Source: Apophysomyces variabilis (lineage: Eukaryota > Mucoromycota > Mucoromycetes > Mucorales > Mucoraceae). From it: a stretch of DNA of 64,000 nt. The notes beneath the pieces are model-generated. The model had not been told where the DNA came from, ran no database searches, and worked only from the letters and a program-made list of their open reading frames with translations. Both the position numbers and the translations under genes were made by a program. Position 1 is the stretch's first letter. The number at the start of each line of letters is the position of its first letter. Of the stretch, positions 1 to 10,890 are shown piece by piece. The stretch covers positions 3,588,347-3,652,346 of the forward strand of contig MZZL01000409.1 of assembly GCA_002749535.1 (NCBI GenBank), written 5' to 3'.

Positions 1-121
1 ATTGCTAAGACTGATATGAATTATTATGCTACAGCCATAACCATATCCCATCCTGCAGGGATCGTTTGAACTCAATTACATGCATTACATCATACTCTAT
101 AGGCCACCAGGAACCCGGGTA

Positions 122-1545
122 TTAATCGTCCGCCTCGGTGTATCTGTTTCTCCGTTTGTCTAATAAACGCGACTTTTCCGTAGGTTCTAATACCACAGTT
201 ACATCGTTCCGGCTTTCCTGAGAACTTCCGTCTAGGTTTTCCCGGTCTAATTCGTCTTCTTCCTGTTGCAATGCGGTGAAACATTCATTCTCAGCTAAAA
301 CTGCGATCGTCATGTCTTCTGCATCATCAACTCCGAATCCGGGTCTCCATGATAATATCAAGACACCACATACAGTAATTGTCACTCCTAGTATGACAAG
401 CAAGAGTTGCCACCACCGTAACCGCTCCCATTGATCATAATACACCAGGCCATTAAACAGGCAAGAAACGTTGAATGCGCAGAAAGATAGAGGAATTAGG
501 ATCACCGTATCGCACAACCGTAATCCCTTGTTAAGATAATAAAGCTACAAACAGTTGAAAAGTTAAACCCATATCTGCTCATGGATAGCATACCTGCAAT
601 ATAGCAGTCAATACCAACATGACTAACAATATCCAAGTAAGTGAATGCTGCAGTTGATTTTCATGGTACACCACAGTAAGAATAATAAGTTCAAGTCCGC
701 TTTTTGCGAACAGCATGCTCTGACTACTGACATTGCCTCCTAATATGCCAAAACTATTTTATGCATCAACTTGCATATCACATAGGTGACGGTTTGTTTA
801 CCTTATGCCAATGTACTTCTTGTTGTTTCCGCGCAAGAGCCATTGACCCAATGCTGATCCTGCACTATGGCAAGTCGGATCTCTTTCGATCCGATTGTAA
901 AGATATTCAAGGTAATGCGTTACTATGATTGTAAGTAGGATGAAGGTCTCCAGTACACTGAAGTATGCAATGAATGCCGGTCGCTTATATAAACGTATTA
1001 AATCCTCCAGATTATGGCTCGGTTCTTGTATCACTCCGAACAGACCCACTAGGAGAGCTCCAACAGCGATTAAGAACGTGCCTTTTTTTTTGTTAATAAG
1101 AGAAGGTTAAGCCTTTCTTTGCTCAGCATGCCGGCTATTTATATAACGTACCAATTATGCTTTGTTTCGTAAACGGGTCACCTAGTACAATTCTTGCTGC
1201 TACGGCATTGAACACCAGTCCCATAGCACCTATAGGAGCTAATATGACGATAGGCAGATAGCCGATGGAGAAGATGGAGCCGATGATGTTAGCACCCAAG
1301 TAGGCGATGAAGCCTGCGAGCCATAGTGGCCTCTTGAATGCATTTTTTCGTAGTTCGACGGGATAAATTTGATCATTAAGTATATGGGATTTGCGTTGAT
1401 AGGCCATAGCAAAGGCTTGAATGAGGTTGGTGCCAAAGGAAACGGCAAGGCCGATCCAGAATTGCGTTGCTAAGTGATCGGTTACTTCCCTCCGGAAGGT
1501 AGATATATAAATGCTGTCCAACGGCAAGGGTGAGAAGTGCCACAT
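122..1545 (-). CDS. NIPA-family (DUF803) magnesium-transporter-like membrane protein
   Basis: Four exons on the minus strand: 1152-1545, 802-1081, 594-753 and 122-526. All introns are GT-AG and the lengths sum to 1239 nt (412 aa), which supports the model. The protein is a chain of hydrophobic segments: an N-terminal helix after FWIGLAVSFG, then IAYLGANIIGSIFSIGYLP and ILAPIGAMGLVFNAVAARIVL, which match the NIPA/DUF803 multidrug-transporter-like fold, then an LFAKSGLEL segment typical of the family. The C-terminal tail is acidic and hydrophilic. NIPA proteins are multi-pass membrane proteins linked to Mg2+ transport. The substrate here is inferred from the family only. I chose the ATG at 1545; an in-frame ATG at 1581 would add 12 residues. 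Confidence 0.88.
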
Positions 1546-3318
1546 GACGATGAGGGAAGCATAAGGGAAAGTGTACAGCAACGAAAAAATGGCAACTCTT
1601 TAAGGCGGCGAGAATTGGGGGAGGAGGGAATTCAATTGGAAAAGTGAAGCACGTGAGGACATCATTCTCTGTGTGTGTTTGTGGTGTGTGTGTGTGTGCG
1701 CCTACACATGGGAAAGGGGTGTCGGTCATCGCTTGATGCAAGGAAATCACAAGCCAAATTTAATATGGCAAAGTAATTGTCCTGGTCAGCGTGTCACTGA
1801 AGCATGGCGTTAAGTAACACAGGGCTGTGGAAGTCAAGTGGTGCCCATTGTTTCATGACAGCAGCTCTGCATGCTTTCAACTCCGATTCTCCTTGCTGGA
1901 TGAGTGGCAGGAGAGATTCCTTGCTAAGCAAGTGGGGTATGGTCATCATCAGGTACATAGGAGAACCTCCTTATCTTATAAGCATCAACCATGACATAAT
2001 TACAAGTCGTGATTTCATGTTTGATATTAACGACAAGCTATAATCCAGAAAATTGATTTCCGACTTGTCCTGCTCCAAACTTGCGAGCTTTCTACCATAG
2101 ATCTCTATTATCCATCGATATCAAGATGATTCCCGTTCACTTGACGTTAACTTAACCTCTTAATGGATGCTGTAACAGTAACAAGCTCTAATTGGCATAA
2201 TTATACTGGTATAAAAGTTTCTCTTACTGACTTTCGTATTTTGACTTAAACTCCAGACGTTGGAAACGATGTCTAAGGGAAAAGCAAAGGCAAACCGGAG
2301 ATTATCTGGTTACATCTCAGGACGTTAAAGCAGCTTCGGAGTTGCGATCTGGAGACACCTTTAGTTGGATTATTTCGATTTACTGTGCAATTTTAACCTC
2401 GCCGGTTGGCAACATTACCTATATTCTCTTATAGTTTGTTCATCTTTTCATTGAAGACAGAAAGTATAGCAGGCACACTAAAAATATTGAAAGAAACTAC
2501 TGCAAGTCAATCGGAAACCATGCAATGACATTTTTTTTACCCAGATGATGGAAAAACGTGGATGTCGGTTTGACAAATAATGCCTAAATATTCTCAAAAT
2601 GAATATATTAGGTAATCTATGGATTTACACTTTATTACTGCGCATAGTTATTTCATACTACTGTCACTTACATCCTTTATCAGTATGACCATCTTTGCTT
2701 TGATAGCAATGCAGTGTGACATTTTTTGGGTCGCCCAGTTGCATTCCACTTTGTCTAAAACGCATTTTCGTTGTATGCGCTAGCTATATGTTAGACGCCA
2801 TTGATATTTCAAGCTGTGATGGAGGCCCGCAGTCACCTTAATGTCGCTTGTACGAAAGTGCTTTCGATCTCCTCATATAAACGTCGTCAAAGACAAAATG
2901 TTATAATACGTATCAGAAAAACAAACCCTTCAGAGCCTTCTTAATTGAATGGAACAAAGATAGCATATAGCCATGCTCGTCCCCTACCTTTTTGCAATAT
3001 TATCTTCGGATAGAACATGGATGCCATAGAGGATAATAAGAATGTGATACTGTAGCTTCAAACGTATATTGTCATTTACATATCCTGTCCATGGTCCAAC
3101 TTTATATTTATGAAGTATCGGTCATGCTTTCCGAGTTTCCTAATTTTATATCCCAAGCTGCCTTGGATGGAAGAAACACACGGGTTTACTGTTTGTACTC
3201 TTGCTATGCGGGTCCAGACCCCTATATTGCGGACTATCAATAAACGGACTGAGTGTCATTTTCGGTGAATATTAGATGCCAAGCTGTGTTCCTTGGTTCG
3301 TCATCATCTCTCTTCATT
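1546..3318. other. Intergenic region, no gene recognised
   Basis: About 1.8 kb between the divergent NIPA-like and GLTP genes. It has a short GT-rich run (about 1670-1705). Open frames here are short and show no family resemblance. It probably holds both promoters. Confidence 0.5.
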
Positions 3319-4115
3319 ATGTCCTTCTTTGAAACAGTCAAGCGCTCCTACGTCGATGTAGACACATCCAAAGGAATCGATACTGAGCAATTTTTGGAGG
3401 CAACCGAGAGTCTCGTCACACTATTCGGTTAGTTCAAAACAATAACGAAGTAGTACTCTGAACGCGTGTAGGCGAACTTAATTCCACTGCTTTCTCTCCG
3501 GTTGTCAAGGATATGACCGGCAATATTGAAGTAAAGCTCCATCTAGATGGGTATAATGTTAACTCAGATTAATAGAAAATCAGAGCACGTTACCTGGCCA
3601 ATCCTACTGCGAATGACACTTTAGAGAATCTTACCGCGACAGAAGCTCCTGAAAAGAAGCGCGTGGCCACTGAGGGTTTGTTGTGGTTATCTCGGTAATA
3701 AGCTTACTATATACATATTGAGGAACTACGACTTATATCATTTAAACATTAGCGGTCTGGATTTCACCGAGCAAGCTTTACGATTCAACTTGGATAACTC
3801 CTCAGAGGAACTTACTGTTTCATTTACCTCGTCTTACAATAATACGTTAAAGAAATACCATAACTTTGTCGTCCGCGGCGTATTCGGGGTAAGTCTTTTT
3901 TGGCATACTCCATGAAACTGCCTTTACTCATTACCGGGTGTGGTTAGCTGGCGATGAAGGCTTGTCCATATCGCAAAGATTTCTACGAGAAGATCGGAGT
4001 GAGCAGCGAAGAAACACTGGCAATCATGCTAGCTTGGCTTAACGCTCTTAAGGCAATCATCAACACCATTCAAACTATTTTCACCGAGCACCCTGAGTAC
4101 ATCAAGGGCATGTAA
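3319..4115 (+). CDS. Glycolipid transfer protein (GLTP)
   Basis: Five exons: 3319-3427, 3472-3530, 3576-3694, 3753-3888 and 3948-4115. The sum is 591 nt (196 aa), the usual GLTP length of about 200 aa. The spliced protein has the GLTP landmarks in order: VVKDMTGNIEKIRARYL (the D-x-x-G-N-I-x-K-L/I-R core of the head-group site), ATEGLLWLSRGLDFT, a VRGVFGLAMKACPYRKDFYEKI stretch and a C-terminal helix ending EYIKGM. GLTPs carry glycosphingolipids between membranes in the cytosol. The gene converges on the Gpc1-like gene, with 136 bp between the two stop codons. Confidence 0.95.
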
Positions 4116-4251
4116 ATATTTCAAATTGAGATTTGATACACCTAGTCTCTTGATTTTTCCTATATCTGTTCCCAAATAAAAAGGTCGAGATGGTATACTG
4201 ATCTGCTTGGTCTCTATGGAGTCTTTAAAGGGAATTACGTAGAACATGTTT

Positions 4252-5529
4252 CTAAGTGTTTTTTATTTTATTCTCGGTGGGCTCTCCGTTGGTGGATAAT
4301 TCTTTCTTCTTGATAATCTGTTCGATCTCCAGGTTGTATCGCCTTGAAAACACTTCAATGTAGTAGCTAGCTCCGTTCCAAACACTGGCAGCAAACATGG
4401 CGACAAGAAAAGTGGTGTGCAGCCAGAAGCTTTTGTATAGGAAATAAGTGGGAACAGTCGTGACCACGTTGTAAACAAGTTGTAGTAACATGAACATGTA
4501 GATCTTATACTTTGGACCGAAAGCATACGATGCGTGCTGAATAAAACCTTTACGTCCTTGCGAGTCATTGAGTAACCAGGAGTACGAGGTCAATCGAAGT
4601 CCGGATTCAACTTTTTCCCGTCTCTTCACGATGATGAAAACAAAGTAAAGCACTTGCCAGATCAGGTAAGCAATTGTAGAAAAGACCACACCGTCCCTAA
4701 AACTCATAGCGGGTATCTCTGCAAGAGCTGGAAAGCGATCATTTCGTTGAGTGGCATCGAATGATTGTTGGAGTTCAGGCATCCAACGAATGGTATAAGT
4801 CACGAGGGGTGGGAAGATATGGATGAATACGGAGGTGACCTTGTCCAATGAGTGGAACACGAGCGAATTTCGCCATGTGACGATGGCCCATGCTACTGGT
4901 CCGTTCGTAAGACAATAGGTAGCGATGAACAATGTAGTCGAAGCAGGAAATGCCCATAGATATAGCAGTGTCATGGCATTGACAAAATAACAGAGATCGA
5001 ATATGAAGTAATGCCATCTTCGGTATCGATATATGACAAATCGCAAGGAGAGTAGATAGATGGACTGAAGACTATAATACAGTGGGATCCACTCCGGAAC
5101 GCGCGAGGCTAGCACAGGTGTAATACACGTATTACCCACGCCAACGACAAAGGAGAACTTGTCTCGTAGATGGATGGTCTTTTCATCGCGATTTATCCGA
5201 TCATTGATCTTCCGGTAGTGGTTCAATAACCGCCCTTGGATCAAGACGCGACGCTCTTCAAGCTTTTTAGTCTGAGTGCGTATACGATCCTTAGTTTTCG
5301 CTGTCCACTCTGTGGATTTGGCTCGAAGTTCTCTCTGGCGTTCGTGCAGCTGAAATGTCACCTGGTCGAGCGCGGCCGAAAGCATATCGATCATATCAAA
5401 GTCGTTTTCTGAAGCGAGATCGGCTGCCGTCCAGCTCCATTCGTCTAGCATGTCCACGTCCAAATCATCTTCTTCAACATCATTTATAGGGGATCCGTTC
5501 AGAGAGGACTGCACTGCTGTTTGCGCCAT
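4252..5529 (-). CDS. GPC1: Glycerophosphocholine acyltransferase 1 (Gpc1, DUF2838 family)
   Basis: Single exon of about 425 aa. An acidic N-terminus and a charged helical stretch (residues about 60-110) come before a polytopic membrane domain. The diagnostic core is clear: DKFSFVVGVGN, then YRRWHYFIFDLCYFVN, then LTNGPVAWAIVTWRNSLVF leading into HSLDKVTSVFIHI, matching DUF2838/Gpc1. Gpc1 acylates glycerophosphocholine to lysophosphatidylcholine with acyl-CoA, which lets phosphatidylcholine be rebuilt without the Kennedy pathway. I start at the ATG at 5529 (MAQTAVQ); the frame stays open upstream but has no earlier ATG before its non-ATG beginning. The C-terminus is lysine-rich. Confidence 0.93.
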   Translation of the reverse strand: MAQTAVQSSLNGSPINDVEEDDLDVDMLDEWSWTAADLASENDFDMIDMLSAALDQVTFQLHERQRELRAKSTEWTAKTKDRIRTQTKKLEERRVLIQGRLLNHYRKINDRINRDEKTIHLRDKFSFVVGVGNTCITPVLASRVPEWIPLYYSLQSIYLLSLRFVIYRYRRWHYFIFDLCYFVNAMTLLYLWAFPASTTLFIATYCLTNGPVAWAIVTWRNSLVFHSLDKVTSVFIHIFPPLVTYTIRWMPELQQSFDATQRNDRFPALAEIPAMSFRDGVVFSTIAYLIWQVLYFVFIIVKRREKVESGLRLTSYSWLLNDSQGRKGFIQHASYAFGPKYKIYMFMLLQLVYNVVTTVPTYFLYKSFWLHTTFLVAMFAASVWNGASYYIEVFSRRYNLEIEQIIKKKELSTNGEPTENKIKNT

Positions 5530-5810
5530 AATGAGCAAAAGAACCAAAAGAAAGGTGAAAAGGACCACAAGGGAAAAACCATGTGCTTTTACAGGCCTTT
5601 GTTGAAGCGCCGAAAGCGTGCAGTACGCTTACACGTGATTCCATATTGGCGCGCATCATGCAAATCCTTTCGTGTTAGTAAGAAAGGCATGTTCAAACCT
5701 CAAGTGAGATGATAATAGCCAGAAGCGAATTTTATCCTAATAGTGGTAACAAACTTAGATCTTCTATTTCTTGAAAAACTTATCCAACGTCAAACTAGAC
5801 TGTTATAGCT

Positions 5811-8800
5811 TTACTTTTTCATCTGATCCGCCATCTCTCGATAAACTGCGGCCATTACTGGGTCGCGTTCCACACCTACGCCTCGTGCATAGCATGTGGC
5901 TATTCCTAATGGTACCATATCCAAGCCGGATTCTAGAAGGCTTAACAACATATTAAACCCTACTGTCGGATCGCTTTCATGGCCAGCCCACCCATTTAGG
6001 TGGTATACTGCAACCATGAACCTAGCGTATGTTTCAGAAAGAGCCACTGCCTCAAAAGCCTCAAATGCTTCTCGACGTAAAGTCTCTGATCTCCTTGGAT
6101 CTGCTGAATCATTTGCCATTGTATGCTTTAGTTTCCCTATGGCTAGATTTGCAAGTGAACCCCCGTAGTGGTCTTTGACGTGTTCATACCAGCGCAAAGC
6201 TCGGTTGCGATCAACCCCGAAATCAGTGTGAAGGCCTTCTTCAAGATAACTACCAACTGTCAATGCACACTTTGCATCGCCTAATATTGCTCCAACCGAA
6301 TAGTATAAGAATGCCTTTTCGTAATTTTGGGGAATATTCTGCCATGTTTCGTGTGGAGCGGCCATCAACCCGGCGTGGTAAATGTTAGCTAATTCTCGGC
6401 ATATCTCAATAACTGGAAAAGATGTCGCTTCATTGAATATATGCATGGCCATATCGTATTCCTTCGTGCGCCAGTAGAATGTCCCAAGTTCGTAAAAAGC
6501 CTCCCGTAACCCTCGGTTCATGGCTTTTGTCAAATTATCCACTGCTTCTACCTTATTAATATCTGCTCCGTGCAAACCGTGCATATAAGCTAGTCCCAGA
6601 TAATACTGATCTTGCAAACTTTGATCAGCCGCCAACTGTTGAACAGTCGAAAGCCAACGGTTTTCCAAAGCTTCGTCCGTGCCAAAGGCATCCGACTGCT
6701 TTACCGCATTGTATTGGTCGATAGGTGATATATGCCAGCCAACTGTATCCACCATGTCCTCAGAGAGTCGTTCAGAGATTTCAAAGGCAAAATGCATGGG
6801 TGCACCACTTAAATACGTCTTTTCCCCGTTTTCAGCTGTCTTCAGGCTCATGAAAGCAACTATATCACCTCTTCGAACGTAATCATGGTTACTGTTTGAT
6901 CTTTCTTCATTATGCGTTTCATCTAGCGGCCACGCCTTTGAAACATCTTTTCCACTGTCGTTATATCCACTGGTGGGGAATCGAATTGGGACAATTTTCC
7001 TATAAAATTGTTAGTAATATTAAAACTTTAGGGAAGTCTTAATCAAACCATAGAAAGTCTAATTCGGTCTCTGTCGGATCATGTTCGACAGGATTAGGGT
7101 CAAATATATCGCATCCATGTACTCCAAGATGCAATTCATCATGGACGCTAATATAATGGACATGAGGACTAATACGGATATCTTCAGCACGACGAACATA
7201 GCGTATATGAACTATGTCTCCATATCGTACAAATCGGATGCTAGAACCGTGTAGCTTGTCTTTGCTATTTTCACCATGAAGGCTAACAATCACGGGAGCC
7301 ATTGGCGCGTCAATATCGTGATGCGAGAATAGTTTACAAGCGTTATCTTCTACGGATACAACCAGATCATGGTTATGTTCAGCTTCCTCTGGCCCTGGGA
7401 ACTTCTGAAACACCCATTGGCCTTTATCATCCTCAAGAAGCATGATACCCCATTTACATGGCTGCAGATCGTTCTTCCTGTCAGCGTCATTGCCAGCGGC
7501 GCAATATATACAGATAGTCTATGTTGTATATCAGTTAAGAATGGATTGAATGGTGTATGTGTCGCATACTCTACTAGTAACCCGTTCTTCAATTACGGAA
7601 AACCCCACATTCTTGCAAGCAGTTCGACAGAAGTCCATAGCAGAGCTACTGTTACTGAAGGTCGCTGTCAACAGGTGCGAAAACAAGGTCTCGGTCTATA
7701 GCACAACGTTAATAAAGTGCCATTCTGCGTTAATGCACATACAGGTACTGATACTAGCTTTTCTTCATTGCCAGCGGTATATTTGACACGTTTGTACAAC
7801 GCTATCTCCAAGAGATAATCGTAGCAAATGCGCTCGTCTTTAAGTACAACATCTTCATAGATTTGCAATACCGCAGAGCGCTGTTCTTCTTCCAGTAGTT
7901 GATAAGTCGGTTTGAAATTCTTTCGTTGGATGATGGTTTGGTTGCTCATGACTGTGTTTGTCCAGCTAGCAACATCCGCCCACAACAACACTTGTGCATC
8001 CCCACCTAGATTTTTTTCCGTACATTATTATCTTATTCACCATTTTTAAACTTACCCAGTGAAACCCATTGTTTGCTCTTCGTGAGGGAACTGTCGATTT
8101 TGCTAAGAGTCACTTTTCTAGAAAGCCCAGGTTCGATAATTGCAGCGACGTTTATCCCGTTTTCCGCGCTTATGCTCTTTTCGTGGTCATCTACAGTATC
8201 TGCCATTTTGCGAAGAATACATGTGTTATCTTCCTTGTTTACAAGTGTATCTGTGACATAGTTTTTGGGCAGGCTTTGCTGTGCTTCTGCTTGTTCTATA
8301 CGTGTTTCTTGTGGAGCTTCGTATGTAATTCTCCCGCCTATCGCTGTGTGAGTATTCAAAAACAAGAACTACCTGCAAATAGTTACCGTATTGTGTGCAG
8401 GATGGATAATAATATCCGAACCGTTGAAAGACGTCTTGTAGCGCAAAGTACTTATCATCACTGCTACTCCCTGTTTGCAGAGCTCTTTTTACCGCTTCCT
8501 TAAACTGTTCGCTCGGCCGAAGAAACTCCTCATACAAGTATAGCTATGATAGACACATTTTTGTTAGTTCCCGCCTTTTTGCTTAGACTAATTACCTCTT
8601 TATATTTGACGTAAGCAGCGAAATACGAGCTAGCATTTGCAAATGAACGTGATACGTCGGCACGTCTTATTTCCTTGTACGATGCCTCTGCCCCTAACCT
8701 AAACCCGAAAGTTCCTGGTAATTCCTGGTCCGTCTCGAAGTCCACGGACGCACATTTTCCAATATCTGGCGATATGACCGCGTTGCGTTTAACGAAATCT

Positions 8801-10890
8801 ATTCGTGGTTCTTCGGAAAAATGTTTGAGCATCACCATCTTATAGAACGTGCTATCTTTGGAAAGCTCCATTGCTGGACTGTCAACTGTTGTCCCATCGA
8901 TCTGTATCCCTGTCCCTAACTCAGGGAACGATACGCTCTTGACGCCGAACATATTGTACACATTTCTTATCTGTGCTTGTACCTCGTGATTGAACAGTTC
9001 ATAAATGGGTCTCATAGACTTAAATTGAATGCGTGTTTCATTGCCTCTAACGGATTCCACCCAGTCTTGGCATCCCGTGATTGTAGATCGCCCTCCTGAG
9101 CAAATTGGTTAGTAATATGGAATCTTCTCCTTTGATATTTCGAATTTCTTAGCTTACCAATTGCTTCAATATTAGTGTTTATATCATGTGCATCCCTCTT
9201 CATTGCTCTATCGACAGCCTGTACTCCATTTTTGATTAACCAACTATCCGGCTGGTCACCAGCGTAAATTTCGTACATTATCCGACCGCCTAAACAAGGT
9301 ATTAGTTATCTATATGTTCTGCAGACTATGTCTCGACATTGCCTAAACAAATAACCGTCGGATAGAAATAACCAAAACGCCCGAAGACTTTTTGCAGTTC
9401 TTGATATGATTGGCTGTTGGTACCTGATCGTAAAGCTTCCATTACAGCTTTCTCAAATTCGTCTGCTGCTTTGACAAAATTATGGTCGAGTACTAACTGT
9501 ATTGATACATTAATGCTTGCCATTGTTTGATTAAATAAAACAAGACAACTAGTTTTCCATGTCCAGGCAGAAAGGGTATCTTCCAATGTTTACAAACCTC
9601 TCTATACGTAACATACATAACGAAATATTTAGCTCCACGTGTTGCTGGCTGCAACTCTCCACCATTCATTTCGATATGGTGATTTATAGCGTTTTCCAGA
9701 AATCCAGAATTGTCCACTGATTCTTCTGGAAAATGGGTGGGAAGAAAAGCATGCGTATTGACGCTCGCTCCTAGAGAACTCTTTTGTACCTTGCACTCGA
9801 TCCGAGGTTTACCTCCGATAGATACAGTCTTTATCATTTTGCTTATATAGCTGGCATCGATTGGCACAAGTGCCGTTTCTTTGGAAAGAGAGCCGTCAAA
9901 ATAAACTCCTTTTGCGGTCCCCACTTTATATTGTATTTTTGAAAGGGTAAGAAGGGCCTTTGCTTCATAGATTGTCTCCGGTAAAGACCGAATGGAAGAA
10001 GCATATTGAGTCCTGTGGACCCTATATATCCGCTGTATCTCCGAGCTTATTGTCTCACCAAGCAAATCGTATATCGGGTTAACATCTAGCATCAGCACAA
10101 GGACCTGATACTCTGCCGTACTTTTTAGCCAGCCATCGATATCAGGTTCATCATGAAGAAGGTTGGTGTCACCACCTGCCCAAGGTGTCACATTTTGGCT
10201 CGTTGAATATGACCGAAATCCTTACCAAAAGCTTTCCACTGCACTTTTCTTTTGAACACCTCTGAGATCACACATTTAGCTCCACTGGACGCGGCTAAGT
10301 GCTTGTGACTAAAGTAAAACTTTCCACCTTCAAATACGTTAAATTCTCCGTGTTCAGTGCAATAAACCTGCCTGTTGCAATCCAATATGGATAATAATGG
10401 CCGAACTCTTTAAATACATGCTGCAACTCGAAACATCTTTCATTGTCATTTGGTAAGTTTAGCGCGTAGTCTATTGCACGCTTAAATTCTGTCGTTGCTT
10501 GCACAGCGCTTGGCGCAAAAAGGATCTGATGTCGAACTGTATCAGTATTCCTTTTCAGAGATAAGCTGATTTGACTAACATATTTCCGCGGTACAAGGAT
10601 CTCATCCAATTCTGGGTCTCTTTCTTCAATGTGTTCCTTTGAAGCCTTTTCTGCCGCCTCTTTGAAATATTTCGATCCAGGTAGTTGTAGTTTATTTGGC
10701 TGGTATGTCTCCCGACGGGCCCTTGCCTTTCCGATTGATTCAGGTAGAAGATTCTCTTTATCCCAAACTTTGAGCACACCATCCGGGTAAAAGTAGACCT
10801 TTTTCGTATCCACGATTTCAGCAGCTTGTCTCTTTGCTTTTTGTCCATCAGCTTGAACTCCACACAGCCATTCGTCACGAATAGTTGTAT
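5811..10890 (-). CDS. Giant multi-exon protein: three tandem MACPF-like modules, MIR-like region, C-terminal Sel1 repeats
   Basis: A continuous spliced reading path runs from about 10.85 kb to the stop at 5811. A module appears three times: a helix ending in FGHYYP / FGYFYP / FGYYYP, a GG-K/R-aromatic strand, a GGD or GGR...W segment, then PIYDLL / PIYELF / PTYQLL. This order resembles the MACPF-like proteins (DUF7431 type) I know from Glomeromycotina. Downstream are a short Cys-containing link and a region with two arginine-GDIV motifs (YGDIVHIRYVRR, RRGDIVAF) that looks MIR-like. The last part (5811-6851) is Sel1/TPR-like: YYLGLAYMHG, AFYELGTFYWR, VPLGIATCYARGVGVERDP. Proven introns include 10328-10371, 9497-9597, 9290-9342, 8544-8595 and 8338-8386. 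The N-terminus is unresolved: an apparent frame break lies near 10.82 kb. Function is unknown; pore formation is not shown by the sequence. Confidence 0.75.
7760..10600 (-). repeat. Three tandem protein modules with matching intron positions
   Basis: Approximate module limits on the minus strand are 10600-9598, 9496-8596 and 8543-7760. All three share a phase-1 intron placed inside the same GG codon pair after the FGxYYP motif (10328-10371, 9290-9342, 8338-8386). Modules 1 and 2 also share an intron boundary after YRE/YKE (9497-9597, 8544-8595). Protein identity between modules is low, so the duplications are old. Confidence 0.7.
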
